64,000 nucleotides of DNA from Paracoccus sulfuroxidans (GTDB taxonomy: Bacteria > Pseudomonadota > Alphaproteobacteria > Rhodobacterales > Rhodobacteraceae). Location: NCBI RefSeq assembly GCF_007830335.1, contig NZ_VLKU01000003.1, positions 248,001 through 312,000 on the forward strand, in the 5' to 3' direction. Positions 1-10,254 of the stretch are shown piece by piece. Position 1 is the first letter of the stretch, and every line of letters starts with the position of its first letter. A program made the position numbers and the translations under genes. The notes beneath the pieces were generated by a model. The model made no database searches. It was not told where the DNA came from and saw only the letters and a program-made list of their open reading frames with translations.

Positions 1-826
1 GCCTGTGGACCCCGAGCCGCCCATCGACCCCGAGCCGCCGGTGGAGCCGACGCTCAGCTATTCCGGCGTCTACACCGGCTTTGCGGTCGGCGCGGTCCCC
101 GGACGCCTGTTCGCCGATCGTGGCACGGCGGAAATGAGCTTCAACCCCGACACCGGCGCGTTTCAGGGCAATATCGTGATCCCGTCGCTTCCAGCCGACA
201 ACCTGATCGCCTCGGACCCGCAGGGCTATCGCGCCGATGATGATTTCGGCGCGACCGGCCCGAATCTGACGGTGAGTTCGGGCACCGGGCAGCTTTGCGA
301 ATGCGAGTTCATGCAATGGGGCAGCTGGTCCGCGACCGACCTCGGCGACGGAACTGGCGATCCGATCAACGTCGAGACCGGTTATTGGGTCACGGGTGAC
401 ATCACGCCCGCCGCCGAGCATCCGCTGAGCGGCAGTGCCTCTTACGCGGGCAGCGCGATTGGCACGGTGACGCAGGGCGGGGTCAGTTCGGAAGCGCGGG
501 GCGATCTGGCGGCCTCGGTCGATTTCGGGACCGGGCTGGGCGATATCGCCATCACCAATTTCGACGGCTACAGCTTTGGTGCAAGCCAGGTGCCGATGGG
601 CGCGAACAGCGCCTCGGTCACGCCCGAGGGGACCTTCGGCGGCGGCTTGCAGGGCCTGAATGGCGAGATGCTGGAAGGCCAGTTCGAAGGCGCATTCGTG
701 GCCAATGGCGCTGATCCGGTGGGGGGCGTGATCGGCGGCTTCTCGGCCTATGTCGGGGTGGATGACTGGTATGCCTCGGGTGTCTTTGCGGGCTCGTCCC
801 TGAATCCGACGCCCTCGCCGAATTGA
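1..826 (+). CDS. FecR/TbpB-like surface-associated protein, C-terminal part (5' end outside window)
   Basis: The frame is open from the window edge, so the N-terminus is missing; the GTG at 5 is only the first start-like codon inside the window. What is visible is an acidic proline linker (DPEPPIDPEPPVEP) followed by about 250 residues rich in Gly/Ser/Thr. These carry strand-like repeats such as SGSASYAGSAIGTV and the ending WYASGVFAGS, which resemble the beta-barrel domain of transferrin-binding-protein-like lipoproteins. In related bacteria this module often ends FecR-domain proteins encoded beside a CHASE2 cyclase, but the FecR part would lie upstream and is not seen. The stop overlaps the next start (TGATG), so the two genes are translationally coupled. 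No enzymatic motif is visible. The family call is an inference. Confidence 0.6.
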   Translation, partial: PVDPEPPIDPEPPVEPTLSYSGVYTGFAVGAVPGRLFADRGTAEMSFNPDTGAFQGNIVIPSLPADNLIASDPQGYRADDDFGATGPNLTVSSGTGQLCECEFMQWGSWSATDLGDGTGDPINVETGYWVTGDITPAAEHPLSGSASYAGSAIGTVTQGGVSSEARGDLAASVDFGTGLGDIAITNFDGYSFGASQVPMGANSASVTPEGTFGGGLQGLNGEMLEGQFEGAFVANGADPVGGVIGGFSAYVGVDDWYASGVFAGSSLNPTPSPN

Positions 827-3006
827 TGACCCGGCTGTTCGGCAGGCCCTCGGTCCGCTCAAGCTGGCTTGCCGGGCTGATCGGCCTTGCTGCGATGGCG
901 ACCGTGCTGCTGCTGGTGCTGGTCGCGCGCGCGCCGCTGGACCGGCTGGGGCATCTGGTCTTTGACGCTTACCAGCGCGCCGCGCCGCGTGCGGCCACGC
1001 CTGACCCTGGCGTGGCGCTGGTCGACATTGATGAGGCCTCGATTGCCCGCATCGGGCAATGGCCCTGGCCGCGCGATCTGATGGCGCAGATGGTCGACCG
1101 CCTGACGGATGCGGGCGCGGCGGCCATCGCCTTCGACATGAGCTTTTCCGAAGCCGACCGCAGCTCGCTTGCCGCCATTGCCCGGCGTCTGGAAAGCCGG
1201 GGGATCGCGCTGGACCTGCCGCAGGATCAGGCGGCGGTCGACAATGATCTGGCCTTCGCCGAGGCGATTGCGCGCAGCCCTGTCGTGCTGGGGGTTGCGC
1301 TGTCGAATGAAAACCAACGCGCGCTGACGCCCTCTCCGGCGGGGATGTCTTTCGCGGGAGGCGATCCGCGCGCCTATTTGCAGCAGTTCAGCGGCGGGCT
1401 GGAAAACATCGCGCCGCTGACGCAGGCGGCCAGCGGCATCGGCAGCTTTTCCTTCCCCTCGGGCGATGACACCGTCATTCGCACCATGCCGCTGGTCGCC
1501 GCAGCGGGTGAGGAGCTTTTCCCCGGCCTTGCCATCGAGGCGCTGCGCGTGGCGCAAGGCGCGCGCGGCTTCATCCTGCGATCTGGCGACACAAGGGGCG
1601 GCGAGGGGCTGGATGCGGTCAAGGTTGGCGCGCTGGAGCTGCCGTCCGATCCCGAGGGGCGGTTCTGGCTGCACTACTCGGGCATGCCGAACATGCCGGT
1701 GATCCCGGCGGTCTCGCTGTTGCAGCCGGAAGGCGGCACCCCGCCGGATGTTGAGGGGCGGGTGGTGGTGGTCGGCACCTCGGCCATCGGGCTGCGCGAC
1801 ATCGTGGCGACGCCGCTTCAACCGGGCGTGCCGGGCATGTTTGTCCATGCCGAGCTGATCGATCAGGCGATGACGCAAAGCTTCCTGAACCGGCCCGACT
1901 GGGCGCGGGGGGCCGAGGTGCTGGCGGCGGCTCTGGCCGGGGCGCTGCTGCTGGCCCTGTTGCTGACTGCGGGGCCGGTGCTCAGCGGCGCGGCCTATCT
2001 GGCTTTGGGCGCGGCCTGCATCTATGGCTCATGGCTGGCGTTTCTGCGGCATGGACAGCTGATCGACCCGGTGCTGCCGCTGCTGATGCTGACCGTCGTC
2101 TTCCTGACCGTGCTGCCGATCCTGCTGCTTCTGGGCAATCGAGAGCGGCGCTTCGTGCGCTCGGCCTTTGGGCTTTACCTTTCGCCCGCGCTGGTCGAGC
2201 GGCTGTCGCTTGACCCCGCCTCACTGCGGCTGGGCGGAGAGACGCGGGATGTCACGGTGCTGTTCTCAGATATCCGGGGCTTTACCACGCTGTCTGAAAA
2301 CCTTGGCCCGGATGCGCTGACCGAGCTGCTGAACGGCTTCCTGACGCCGATGACCGATGTGCTGCTGCAGCATGACGCGACCATCGACAAATACATCGGC
2401 GATGCGATCATGGCGTTCTGGAACGCGCCGCTGGATATCGAAGGTCACGCCGCCAAAGCCTGCCACGCTGCATTGGGCATGCAGGCGGCGGTCGCGGCGC
2501 TGAATGCGGCGCGGGGCACGGATCTGCACATCGGCATCGGCCTGCATCGGGGCGAGGCCTGCGTCGGCAATCTGGGCTCCGAGCAGCGGTTTTCCTATTC
2601 CGCCATTGGTGACACGGTGAACCTCTCCTCGCGCGTCGAGGGGCTGACCAAGCAATATGGCCAGACGATTCTGGTGACCGATGCCGTGCTGGCGACAGCG
2701 GGTGAGTTCGCCGTGCTGGAGGTTGACCGCGTGCGCGTGGTCGGTCGCGCGGCACCGGTCACGCTTTACACGCTGCTGGGCGATGCGGCGATGGCGCAGA
2801 CGGCGGAGTTCCAGGTGCTGGCGCAGGGCCATAACGCTTTCCTTCAGGCCTATCGCGCAGGCGATTTCCAGGGCGCTGAGGCGCGTCTGGCGGATGCCGT
2901 GCCACGCCTCGCACCGCTTTATAAGGTCTATCGGCAGCGTCTGGCGGCGCTGATCGCGCACCCTCCGGCAGATTGGGACGGGGTGTTCAGCGCGACGTCG
3001 AAATGA
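826..3006 (+). CDS. CHASE2-domain class III adenylate/guanylate cyclase
   Basis: This is a membrane-bound class III nucleotide cyclase of 726 residues. One N-terminal membrane helix (LAGLIGLAAMATVLLLVLV) is followed by an extracytoplasmic CHASE2 sensor; the motif ALVDIDEASIARIGQWPWPR is typical. Three hydrophobic segments (about residues 360-435) precede a C-terminal cyclase domain. Both metal-binding aspartates are present, in FSDIRGFTTLSE (Asp482) and DKYIGDAIMAFWN (Asp526), and the downstream GDTVNLSSRVEG motif carries the expected Asn and Arg. The enzyme should be active. Whether it prefers ATP or GTP cannot be read from sequence. The ATG at 826 overlaps the upstream stop and is preferred to the TTG at 823. 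The neighbouring convergent gene encodes a cNMP-binding lipase, a possible effector. Confidence 0.88.
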   Translation: MTRLFGRPSVRSSWLAGLIGLAAMATVLLLVLVARAPLDRLGHLVFDAYQRAAPRAATPDPGVALVDIDEASIARIGQWPWPRDLMAQMVDRLTDAGAAAIAFDMSFSEADRSSLAAIARRLESRGIALDLPQDQAAVDNDLAFAEAIARSPVVLGVALSNENQRALTPSPAGMSFAGGDPRAYLQQFSGGLENIAPLTQAASGIGSFSFPSGDDTVIRTMPLVAAAGEELFPGLAIEALRVAQGARGFILRSGDTRGGEGLDAVKVGALELPSDPEGRFWLHYSGMPNMPVIPAVSLLQPEGGTPPDVEGRVVVVGTSAIGLRDIVATPLQPGVPGMFVHAELIDQAMTQSFLNRPDWARGAEVLAAALAGALLLALLLTAGPVLSGAAYLALGAACIYGSWLAFLRHGQLIDPVLPLLMLTVVFLTVLPILLLLGNRERRFVRSAFGLYLSPALVERLSLDPASLRLGGETRDVTVLFSDIRGFTTLSENLGPDALTELLNGFLTPMTDVLLQHDATIDKYIGDAIMAFWNAPLDIEGHAAKACHAALGMQAAVAALNAARGTDLHIGIGLHRGEACVGNLGSEQRFSYSAIGDTVNLSSRVEGLTKQYGQTILVTDAVLATAGEFAVLEVDRVRVVGRAAPVTLYTLLGDAAMAQTAEFQVLAQGHNAFLQAYRAGDFQGAEARLADAVPRLAPLYKVYRQRLAALIAHPPADWDGVFSATSK

Positions 3007-3009
3007 CGC

Positions 3010-4818
3010 TCAGGCCGCGCCCGCGTGCCAGTTCTGCAGCGCCTCGGGGCCGCCCATCTGCTCGATCAGGCGCATGGTATAGTCATAGGCCGCCTGCTCC
3101 TGTGCCCGGCCCAGCCGCCAGCTGAACAGCCCCATGCCGGGGACGGCGGGCGGCTCCAGCAGCATGTCGCTGCCCACGCCCGCCCCCCGGAAGCTGCGCT
3201 TCGAGGTCACCTGCATCGAGCGCGCCACGATCTCTCCGACCTTGGGGAAATCGCTGCCGTCATGGCGGCGCGTCAGCAGCCGCCAGGCCAGCCGCCAGCG
3301 TGAGGGCAGGCCGTCATAGCGCGAGCCCACGCGCCAGTCCGCCCCCGGCGACAGCATGAAGATCAGGTTCGGGCCGCTTTTCAGCCCCCGCATCACGCCG
3401 ATGGGGACGTTGTCCATGATGCCGCCATCGACCAGCACCTCGCCCAGATCGGTGATATAGGGCGGCAGCGCTGCGGGGATCGAGGCCGAGGTCCGCAGCC
3501 CCTGCCAGCAGGGCCCCGAGCGGTGGACGTAAAGCTCATGCGTCGAGAGGTTCGCGGCCACGGTATAGGCGTTCAGCGGCAGATCTTCGAGCCGCTGGTC
3601 GCCGTGCATTTCCTGCAGGCGGCGGTCCAGATGGTGGTGGTCGAAGACGCTGTAAAGCGGCAGGTTCATCTTCCCAAGCGCGCGGTCGCGCAGGAAAAAA
3701 CGCTCAAAATCCTCCATCATGCGGGCGGTGCTGTCGTCGCGCGCGCAGGCCACCGCCACCGATGAGCCGATCGAGGTGCCGCCGAACATGTCGAAGCGAA
3801 TGCCCGCAGCAGCCAGGGCGCGCAGGGCGCCGATATGGCCGGTGCCAAGGGCACCGCCGCCGCCAAAGACCGCGCCAAGCGCGCGCCCGGTCAGGAAGCG
3901 GCTGATGCGTTCCAGATCGGGGGCGCGGTCCAGCGCCACATGGTGATGCAGATGGACCTGACGGCTGGTCAGCCAATGCTCGGTGTCGCGGATCGGCTGG
4001 GCCGCCTGATCGCGCCAGAGGATCAGGCTGATCTGCCGGGGCCGGAACAGCGGCAGGACATAGGTCTCCAAAGGGTGCGCTGCGGGCGGGCCGTGGCGCG
4101 CATCCTCGGCCCGGCCCACCAGCAGAAGCTGGTCGCATTGGCGCAGGGCGGCGCGGTCCCATGCCTCATTCCCGCCGCCGGTGACGACCAGAAGCCGCCC
4201 GCCATCGCGTTCGCGCGCGGCGAACCAGTCGGACAACTGGTCATCGTCGGCAGCGTCCAGCGCATCAGGGAAATCGCCCGCCGTCAGGATCTGGACCCGC
4301 CCGCCCTGCGCGGCCAGCGCCTCGGCCAGACCGTGGACCAGCTTATGAGGGACCGGGCTTGGCCCGGCGGCGCAGAGGCCCACCGCATCGGGCACACGCG
4401 GCTGCAATTCGGGGGCCGAGACGGTCGCCGCCGCCAGCCTGCGGCCAAGGCTGCGCAGCACCGCCTGCGTGAAGGCGGGCAGGCGGGCCGACAGCGCGGC
4501 ATAGGCCTGTTGCGACAGCTCCAGCACGTCGCTGTCGCGGCTGGCCTGCACATCGGCGGTGCGGGGCAGGCCGCCGAAAAAGGCAATCTCGCCCACGGGC
4601 TCACCCGCCATGATCTCGGCCACCAGATGCCGCCCGTCGCGCAGCACGTCGAACTTGCCGCGCAACACGTAATAGACGGTGTCGGCCACTTCTCCCTGCC
4701 GGACCAGCATCTCGCCCCGGCGAAGTTTGCGCAGGCGGGCGAAGTCCAGAATCGTCTGGCGATCCTCGGGTGAGAGGTCGGCGAAGATCTCGTGGTTGAG
4801 GCTGTCGGTCTTGGTCAT
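3010..4818 (-). CDS. Patatin-like phospholipase with N-terminal cNMP-binding domain (NTE/RssA-like)
   Basis: The protein has 602 residues. An N-terminal cyclic-nucleotide-binding domain (about 10-120) has a recognisable phosphate-binding cassette, VGEIAFFGGLPRTADVQA. A middle linker is followed by a patatin domain (about 312-500) with the glycine loop FGGGGALGTGHIGAL, the nucleophile elbow GGTSIGS (Ser349) and the dyad aspartate in VDGGIMDNVP (Asp464). This is the architecture of neuropathy-target-esterase-type lysophospholipases, here with a single cNMP domain. It probably hydrolyses phospholipid acyl esters at the inner membrane under cNMP control, but activation is inferred. Start: the ATG at 4818 was chosen over the in-frame GTG at 4827; neither has a clear Shine-Dalgarno sequence. 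It converges on the cyclase gene with three bases between stops. Confidence 0.87.
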   Translation of the reverse strand: MTKTDSLNHEIFADLSPEDRQTILDFARLRKLRRGEMLVRQGEVADTVYYVLRGKFDVLRDGRHLVAEIMAGEPVGEIAFFGGLPRTADVQASRDSDVLELSQQAYAALSARLPAFTQAVLRSLGRRLAAATVSAPELQPRVPDAVGLCAAGPSPVPHKLVHGLAEALAAQGGRVQILTAGDFPDALDAADDDQLSDWFAARERDGGRLLVVTGGGNEAWDRAALRQCDQLLLVGRAEDARHGPPAAHPLETYVLPLFRPRQISLILWRDQAAQPIRDTEHWLTSRQVHLHHHVALDRAPDLERISRFLTGRALGAVFGGGGALGTGHIGALRALAAAGIRFDMFGGTSIGSSVAVACARDDSTARMMEDFERFFLRDRALGKMNLPLYSVFDHHHLDRRLQEMHGDQRLEDLPLNAYTVAANLSTHELYVHRSGPCWQGLRTSASIPAALPPYITDLGEVLVDGGIMDNVPIGVMRGLKSGPNLIFMLSPGADWRVGSRYDGLPSRWRLAWRLLTRRHDGSDFPKVGEIVARSMQVTSKRSFRGAGVGSDMLLEPPAVPGMGLFSWRLGRAQEQAAYDYTMRLIEQMGGPEALQNWHAGAA

Positions 4819-4940
4819 GCGGCTCACGGGGGAAGGGATCGGGCGTCACGCGCCACGGGCGATCATTTGGCCCTCGACCGGCAAGTGCAAGCTTCAGTTG
4901 TAGCGCTATTGGCGAAAATTGCCTGTTTTCAGGGCAAGGG

Positions 4941-4985
4941 CCCGGCCAACGGCCCCCAAGCGGGCTTGCGCCCCCGCTGGCCGGG
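4941..4985 (+). other. Inverted-repeat structure in the leader of the ABC importer operon
   Basis: CCCGGCCA (4941-4948) and TGGCCGGG (4978-4985) are perfect 8-bp arms. Inside the loop, CAAGC-GG-GCTTG (4957-4968) forms a second short hairpin. The structure lies between the divergent patatin and binding-protein genes, about 40 bases before the binding-protein start. It could be a terminator-like or stability element in the leader transcript; there is no U-run. Confidence 0.35.
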
Positions 4986-5025
4986 GATAATCTGCACCCC
5001 GGCAGCTTGTCAGGGGGAAATGCGC

Positions 5026-6609
5026 ATGAGCCAGTTCACGTTCGGTCGCAGGCAGGTTCTGGGCCTTTGGGCCGCCCTGATGGCCAGCGCGGCCATGCCC
5101 GGCATCGCATGGGCGGCGCAGGGTGGGCGGCTGCTGGTCGCCTCGGACAGCGAACCGCGGTCGCTGAACCCCGCGATTGTCGCCTCGAACGGGGTGTTCT
5201 TCATCGCCTCGAAGGTCATCGAGCCGCTGGCCGAAGCCGCCTATGACGGTCTGCGCCCCCTGCTTGCGACCGGCTGGGAAGGGTCCGAGGACGGGCTTTC
5301 GGTCACCTTCCATCTGCGCGAGGGCGTCAGCTTTCACGACGGAAAGCCACTGACCTCGGCCGATGTGGCCTTTTCGGCGATGAAGGTCTGGCGGGCGTTA
5401 CAGAACATCGGACGCGAGGTGCTGGCGAACCTGCAGGACGTCGAGACCCCGGACCCGCTGACCGCCGTCTTTCGCTTCTCAAAGCCCATGCCGCTGCAAC
5501 TGATCGAGAATGCGCTGCCGGTGATCTCGGCCGTGCTGCCCCGCCATGTCTATGAGGTCGAGGATATCGCCGGAGTCACCGCGCTGGTCGGCACCGGCCC
5601 CTTCACCTTCGCCGAACATCGGCCGGGCGAATATTACCTGCTGAAGCGCAACCCGTCCTATTGGGATGCGGGCAAGCCCCTGCTGGACGAAATCATCTAT
5701 CGCGTCCTGCCCGACCGCGCGGCTGCGGCCTCCTCGCTTGAGGCGGGAGAGGTGCAGCTGGCCTGTTTCTCGGCCGTGCCGCTGACCGATCTGGCCCGGA
5801 TCGCGAAAGTGCCGGGGCTGGAGGTCGTGACCAAGGGCTATGAGGCGCTGACCTATCAGCTGGTGGTCGAGATCAACCACCGCAACGAACATCTGGCGAA
5901 GCTTCCGGTGCGGCAGGCGATTGCCCATGCCATCGACAAGGAGTTCGTCACCCGCACGATCTTCCAGGGCTATGCCACGGCGGCGACCGGCCCGGTGCCC
6001 GCCACGGCTACGCAGTTCTACAGCCCGGACGTCGAGACCTATGCCTTCGACCCCGAGGCCGCGAACCGCCTACTGGACGAGGCGGGCTATGCGCGCGGGG
6101 CCGACGGCACGCGGTTCACGCTGCGGCTGCTGCCCGCGCCCTATTTCACCGAAACCGTGCAGTTCGGCGACTATCTGCGGCAGGCGCTAGCGGCGGTGGG
6201 GATTGACGCGCGGATCGTCGCGAACGACAGCGCGGCGCATCAGAAAGCGGTCTACACCGATCACGATTTCGACCTTGCCGTCGCGCCGCCGGTCTTCCGG
6301 GGCGATCCGGCGATCTCGACCACGATCCTTGTGCGCTCGGGCATCTCGGCGGGCGTCGGCTTCTCGAACCAGGGGGGCTTTGTCGATGAGGGGCTGGACC
6401 AGATCATCGACGAGGCGCTGGTGACGCTGGACCCGGCGGCGCGGGTGGCGCTTTACAACCAGTTCCAGCGTCGGGTGACCGAGGAGCTGCCGCTGATCAA
6501 CGTGGCCGACTGGACCTTCACCTCGGTCGCCGCGACCAGCCTGACAAACATCGCGAACAATCCGCGTTGGGCGGTCTCGGGCTGGGCCGATACGGAGCTG
6601 GACGGCTAG
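5026..6609 (+). CDS. ABC transporter substrate-binding protein, peptide/nickel (SBP family 5), Tat signal
   Basis: This 527-residue solute-binding protein belongs to the DppA/OppA/NikA family. The N-terminus MSQFTFGRRQVLGLWAALMA has a twin-arginine motif and a hydrophobic stretch ending near AWA-AQ, so it is probably exported folded by Tat. Family hallmarks follow: SEPRSLNPAIV, the W(E)xSEDGLSVTFHLREGVSFHDG block, and GTGPFTF. The ATG at 5026 lies eight bases after AGGGGG and is preferred to the ATG at 5020, which is too close. It is first in a five-gene operon with two permeases and two ATPases. The ligand (peptide, opine, nickel chelate or other) cannot be decided from sequence. Confidence 0.87.
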   Translation: MSQFTFGRRQVLGLWAALMASAAMPGIAWAAQGGRLLVASDSEPRSLNPAIVASNGVFFIASKVIEPLAEAAYDGLRPLLATGWEGSEDGLSVTFHLREGVSFHDGKPLTSADVAFSAMKVWRALQNIGREVLANLQDVETPDPLTAVFRFSKPMPLQLIENALPVISAVLPRHVYEVEDIAGVTALVGTGPFTFAEHRPGEYYLLKRNPSYWDAGKPLLDEIIYRVLPDRAAAASSLEAGEVQLACFSAVPLTDLARIAKVPGLEVVTKGYEALTYQLVVEINHRNEHLAKLPVRQAIAHAIDKEFVTRTIFQGYATAATGPVPATATQFYSPDVETYAFDPEAANRLLDEAGYARGADGTRFTLRLLPAPYFTETVQFGDYLRQALAAVGIDARIVANDSAAHQKAVYTDHDFDLAVAPPVFRGDPAISTTILVRSGISAGVGFSNQGGFVDEGLDQIIDEALVTLDPAARVALYNQFQRRVTEELPLINVADWTFTSVAATSLTNIANNPRWAVSGWADTELDG

Positions 6610-6612
6610 CCG

Positions 6613-7587
6613 ATGCCCCGCGTCCTGCGTCTTTTGCGGCGGCGGTTGCTGGCCAGCATCCCGGTGCTGCTGATCGTGGTGCTGGGCACCTTCCTGCTGC
6701 TGAACGCGGCGGGCGGGGATGCGGTCGACGCTTATCTGAGCAGCATCGGCGGCGGCAGCGCCGAACTGGCGCAAGAGCTGCGCCAGCGCTACGGGATCGA
6801 GGGCGGGGCGGTGGCGCGCTTCCTGATCTATGCCTCGGGGCTTTTGCAGGCGGATCTGGGCTGGTCGGTCGCGCTCAATCGTCCGGTGCTGACGGCGATT
6901 GCCGAGCGTCTGCCGAACACGCTGTGGCTGATGGGGGCGGCGACGGCGCTGTCCTTCACGCTGGGATCTGCCCTAGGTGTGATCGCGGGACGACGGCCCG
7001 GCGGACTTTGTGACCGGCTGCTGTCGGGCGTCTCGCTGGCGCTCTATTCGGTCCCCGGTTTCTGGCTGGGGCTGGTCCTGTCGATCCTTTTTGCCGTGCG
7101 GCTGCGCTGGTTCCCGGTCTCGGGGGTTGAGACCATCGCCTCGGGGAAAGAGGGGCTGGCGCGGGCGCTGGACATCGCCTGGCACCTGACGCTGCCGGTC
7201 ACCGCGCTTGGGGTGATTTATCTGGCGCTGTTCCTGCGCGTCATGCGCGCGGGCATGGCCGAGGCATGGCGGCAGGACTGGGCGCTTGGCGCGCGGGCGC
7301 GGGGCCTGTCCGAATGGCGGATCACGCTGAACCATGTGGCGCGCAATGCGCTTTTGCCGGTGGTCACCATGCTGGGCTATCAGATCGCGGGCATGGTCGG
7401 CGGCAGCGTGGTGATCGAAAGCGTCTTCGGCATCCCGGGCTTTGGCCGGCTGGCGCAAGAGGCCGTCAGCGCCCGCGATGCACCGCTGCTGATGGGGGTG
7501 ATCCTCGTCTCGGCGCTGGTGGTCATCGTGACGAATCTGGCGGTCGATCTGCTCTACGGCGTGCTTGATCCGCGGGTCGAGGCATGA
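6613..7587 (+). CDS. ABC transporter permease, DppB/NikB type
   Basis: A 324-residue inner-membrane permease of the binding-protein-dependent transport family, with about six hydrophobic segments. It starts with RRRLLASIPVLLIVVLGTFLLL, as DppB-type permeases do. The EAA cytoplasmic loop (ARGLSEWRITLNHVARNALLPVVTM) and the nearby IESVFGIPGFGRLAQEAV are characteristic. It follows the binding-protein gene by three bases and overlaps the next permease gene in an ATGA arrangement, so it forms the translocation pore with the DppC-type partner. Confidence 0.9.
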   Translation: MPRVLRLLRRRLLASIPVLLIVVLGTFLLLNAAGGDAVDAYLSSIGGGSAELAQELRQRYGIEGGAVARFLIYASGLLQADLGWSVALNRPVLTAIAERLPNTLWLMGAATALSFTLGSALGVIAGRRPGGLCDRLLSGVSLALYSVPGFWLGLVLSILFAVRLRWFPVSGVETIASGKEGLARALDIAWHLTLPVTALGVIYLALFLRVMRAGMAEAWRQDWALGARARGLSEWRITLNHVARNALLPVVTMLGYQIAGMVGGSVVIESVFGIPGFGRLAQEAVSARDAPLLMGVILVSALVVIVTNLAVDLLYGVLDPRVEA

Positions 7588-8401
7588 TGCTGCGCCGCTT
7601 CCTTCAGCGCCCCGAGGGTGTGGCGGGCCTCGTGCTTCTGGCGGCGCTGGTGCTGGCCGCGCTGGCCGCGCCGCTGCTTTTCCCGGGCGATCCCAAGGCC
7701 ATCACCGGCGCGCCGATGATCCCGCCCTTCAGCGATGCGGCCTTTCCGCTGGGCACCGACCGGTTAGGGCGCGACCTGCTGGCGGGGCTGTTTCATGGTG
7801 CGCGCACCTCGCTTCTGGTGGGAGGGGCGGCGGCTCTGGTGGCGATCACCGGGGGGATGCTGGTCGGAACGGCGGCGGGCTTTGCGGGCGGGCTGATCGA
7901 CGAGGCTCTGATGCGCGTTGTCGACGCCTTCCAGATCGTGCCGGGTTTCCTGCTGGCGCTGGCTTTTGTCAGTGTGACCGGGCCCACGCTGACAGCGGTG
8001 GTGATCGCCATTGCGCTAGCCGCCTGGACTGCGCCTGCGCGTCTGGCCCGCGCCGAGGTGCTGCGCCTGCGCCGCGCCGAATTCGTGGCCGCCGCGCGCA
8101 CCATGGGCGAACATCCCTGGCGCATCGCCTTTCGTGACATCCTGCCCTTGGCACTGCCTCCGGTGCTGGCGCTGGCGGCGGTGATCGTGGCGAATGCGGT
8201 GCTGACGGAATCGGCGCTGTCCTTTCTGGGGCTGGGCGATCCGAATGCCGTCACCTGGGGCGGCATGATCGCCGAGGGGCGCAACCAGATCCGCTCGGCC
8301 GCCTATCTTTCGGTCATTCCGGGGCTGGCGCTGGTGACGACGGTGATCTCGATCTATCTCTGCGCCGATGCTTTGGCCGAGGCCATGTCCGGGTCCCGCA
8401 G

Positions 8402-8405
<4 letters not shown>
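7584..8405 (+). CDS. ABC transporter permease, DppC/NikC type
   Basis: A 273-residue partner permease. The N-terminal helix is followed by the periplasmic segment LGTDRLGRDLLAGLFHGARTSL, which marks the DppC/OppC half of these transporters. The EAA loop reads ARTMGEHPWRIAFRDILPLALP and the C-terminal part has ALSFLGLGDPNAVTWGGMI. Start and stop overlap both neighbours by four bases (ATGA), so the genes are translationally coupled. Confidence 0.9.
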
Positions 8406-9174
<769 letters not shown>

Positions 9175-9178
<4 letters not shown>

Positions 9179-9942
9179 GCCCGCTTCTGTCGGTTCAGGG
9201 GCTGGTGAAGACCTGGCCCGGCCCGCGCCGGATGCGGGCGCTCGATGATCTGTCCCTCACGCTGGACGAGGGGCAGACGCTGGGCATCGTCGGGCCATCG
9301 GGCAGCGGCAAGTCGACGCTGGCGCGGGTGCTGGAACGGCTGGAGCCTGCCGATGCCGGGCGCGTCCAGTTCGACGGGCTGGACTGGCTGGCGCTGCGGG
9401 GTGCGGCGCTGCGACGGCAGAGGGGCTGGATGCAGATGGTGTTTCAGGACCCGCTGGCGGCCTTCCATCCGCGCGCCACGGTCTATTCGGCGCTGACCGA
9501 TCCGCTGCGCATCCACGGCCTTGCGCCGCCCCGCGACTGGCCGAGCGAGGTGGCGCGCATGCTGGAGGAGGTGCAACTGTCACCCGAGCTTGCACGGCGG
9601 CCCATCACCGCGATCTCGGGCGGGCAGCGGCAACGGGTGGCGATTGCGCGCGCGCTGGCGCCGCGCCCGAAGCTGCTGATCCTGGATGAGGCGGTCTCGG
9701 CGCTGGATGTCTCGGTCCGCGGGCATGTTCTGGACCTGCTGGTGCGGCTGCAACGCCGTCACGGCACGGGGTTCATCTTCATCTCGCATGATCTGGCGGT
9801 GGTGAAGGCGGTCTCGCACCGGATTGCGGTGATGGACGCAGGCCGCATCATCGAGGAAGGCCCAGCCGAGGCGCTGATCGCCCAGCCGCAGACACCGCTT
9901 CTGCGCGCGCTGATCGCGGCCAGCCCGGCCCTGCCGGCCTAG
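9175..9942 (+). CDS. ABC transporter ATP-binding protein, DppF/NikE type (short)
   Basis: The second nucleotide-binding subunit, 255 residues. Walker A is GPSGSGKST, the signature is ISGGQRQRVAIA, Walker B is LLILDEAVSALD and the H-loop is ISHDLAVV. Like its partner it lacks the C-terminal oligopeptide extension and resembles NikE in size. It ends the operon. Its TAG stop shares bases with the stop of the convergent small membrane protein gene (CTAG at 9939-9942). Confidence 0.9.
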
Positions 9943-10124
9943 TCGTCGCTTTTGCGCTGGATGAACAGGGCGACGAACAGATAGACCCCTGCCGCCCCGA
10001 ACAGCACGCCCCAGAAGGGGGCGTCATTGCGAAACTCGACCCCCGCCCAAAGCAGCGGCAGCAGGACGCAGAGGATGCGGACCCAGAGCGGGCGGAAGAA
10101 CGGGTTTTGCGGATCGATCAACAT
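9939..10124 (-). CDS. Small membrane protein (DUF3329-like)
   Basis: The 61-residue product starts MLIDPQNPFFRPLWVRILCV and holds two hydrophobic helices (VLLPLLWAGVEF and FWGVLFGAAGVYLFVALFI), ending in a charged tail. Short proteins beginning with this IDPxNPFFRPLWVR pattern are common, uncharacterised, in Rhodobacterales; I associate them with DUF3329, from memory. The ATG at 10124 is used because an earlier in-frame start would add a non-conserved leader. It is convergent with the ABC operon and divergent from pabB. Function unknown. Confidence 0.7.
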   Translation of the reverse strand: MLIDPQNPFFRPLWVRILCVLLPLLWAGVEFRNDAPFWGVLFGAAGVYLFVALFIQRKSDD

Positions 10125-10254
10125 GGCGCGACCATAGCGGTGACAGGTGGGTCGCGACAACGGGCTTGCACCTTTTTGCGGGGGGTGGCGCGACCAAATC
10201 CTCTCGAACAGGGGCAGGGGCCTGTGCTATCGGGGGCGGAACACGGAGAACGAC

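Noticed and set aside
826-4818. CBASS-like anti-phage system (cyclase plus patatin effector)
   Set aside because: The cyclase is a membrane CHASE2 class III enzyme, not a CD-NTase, and the patatin has a CAP-type cNMP domain of the NTE family. No ancillary CBASS genes are nearby.
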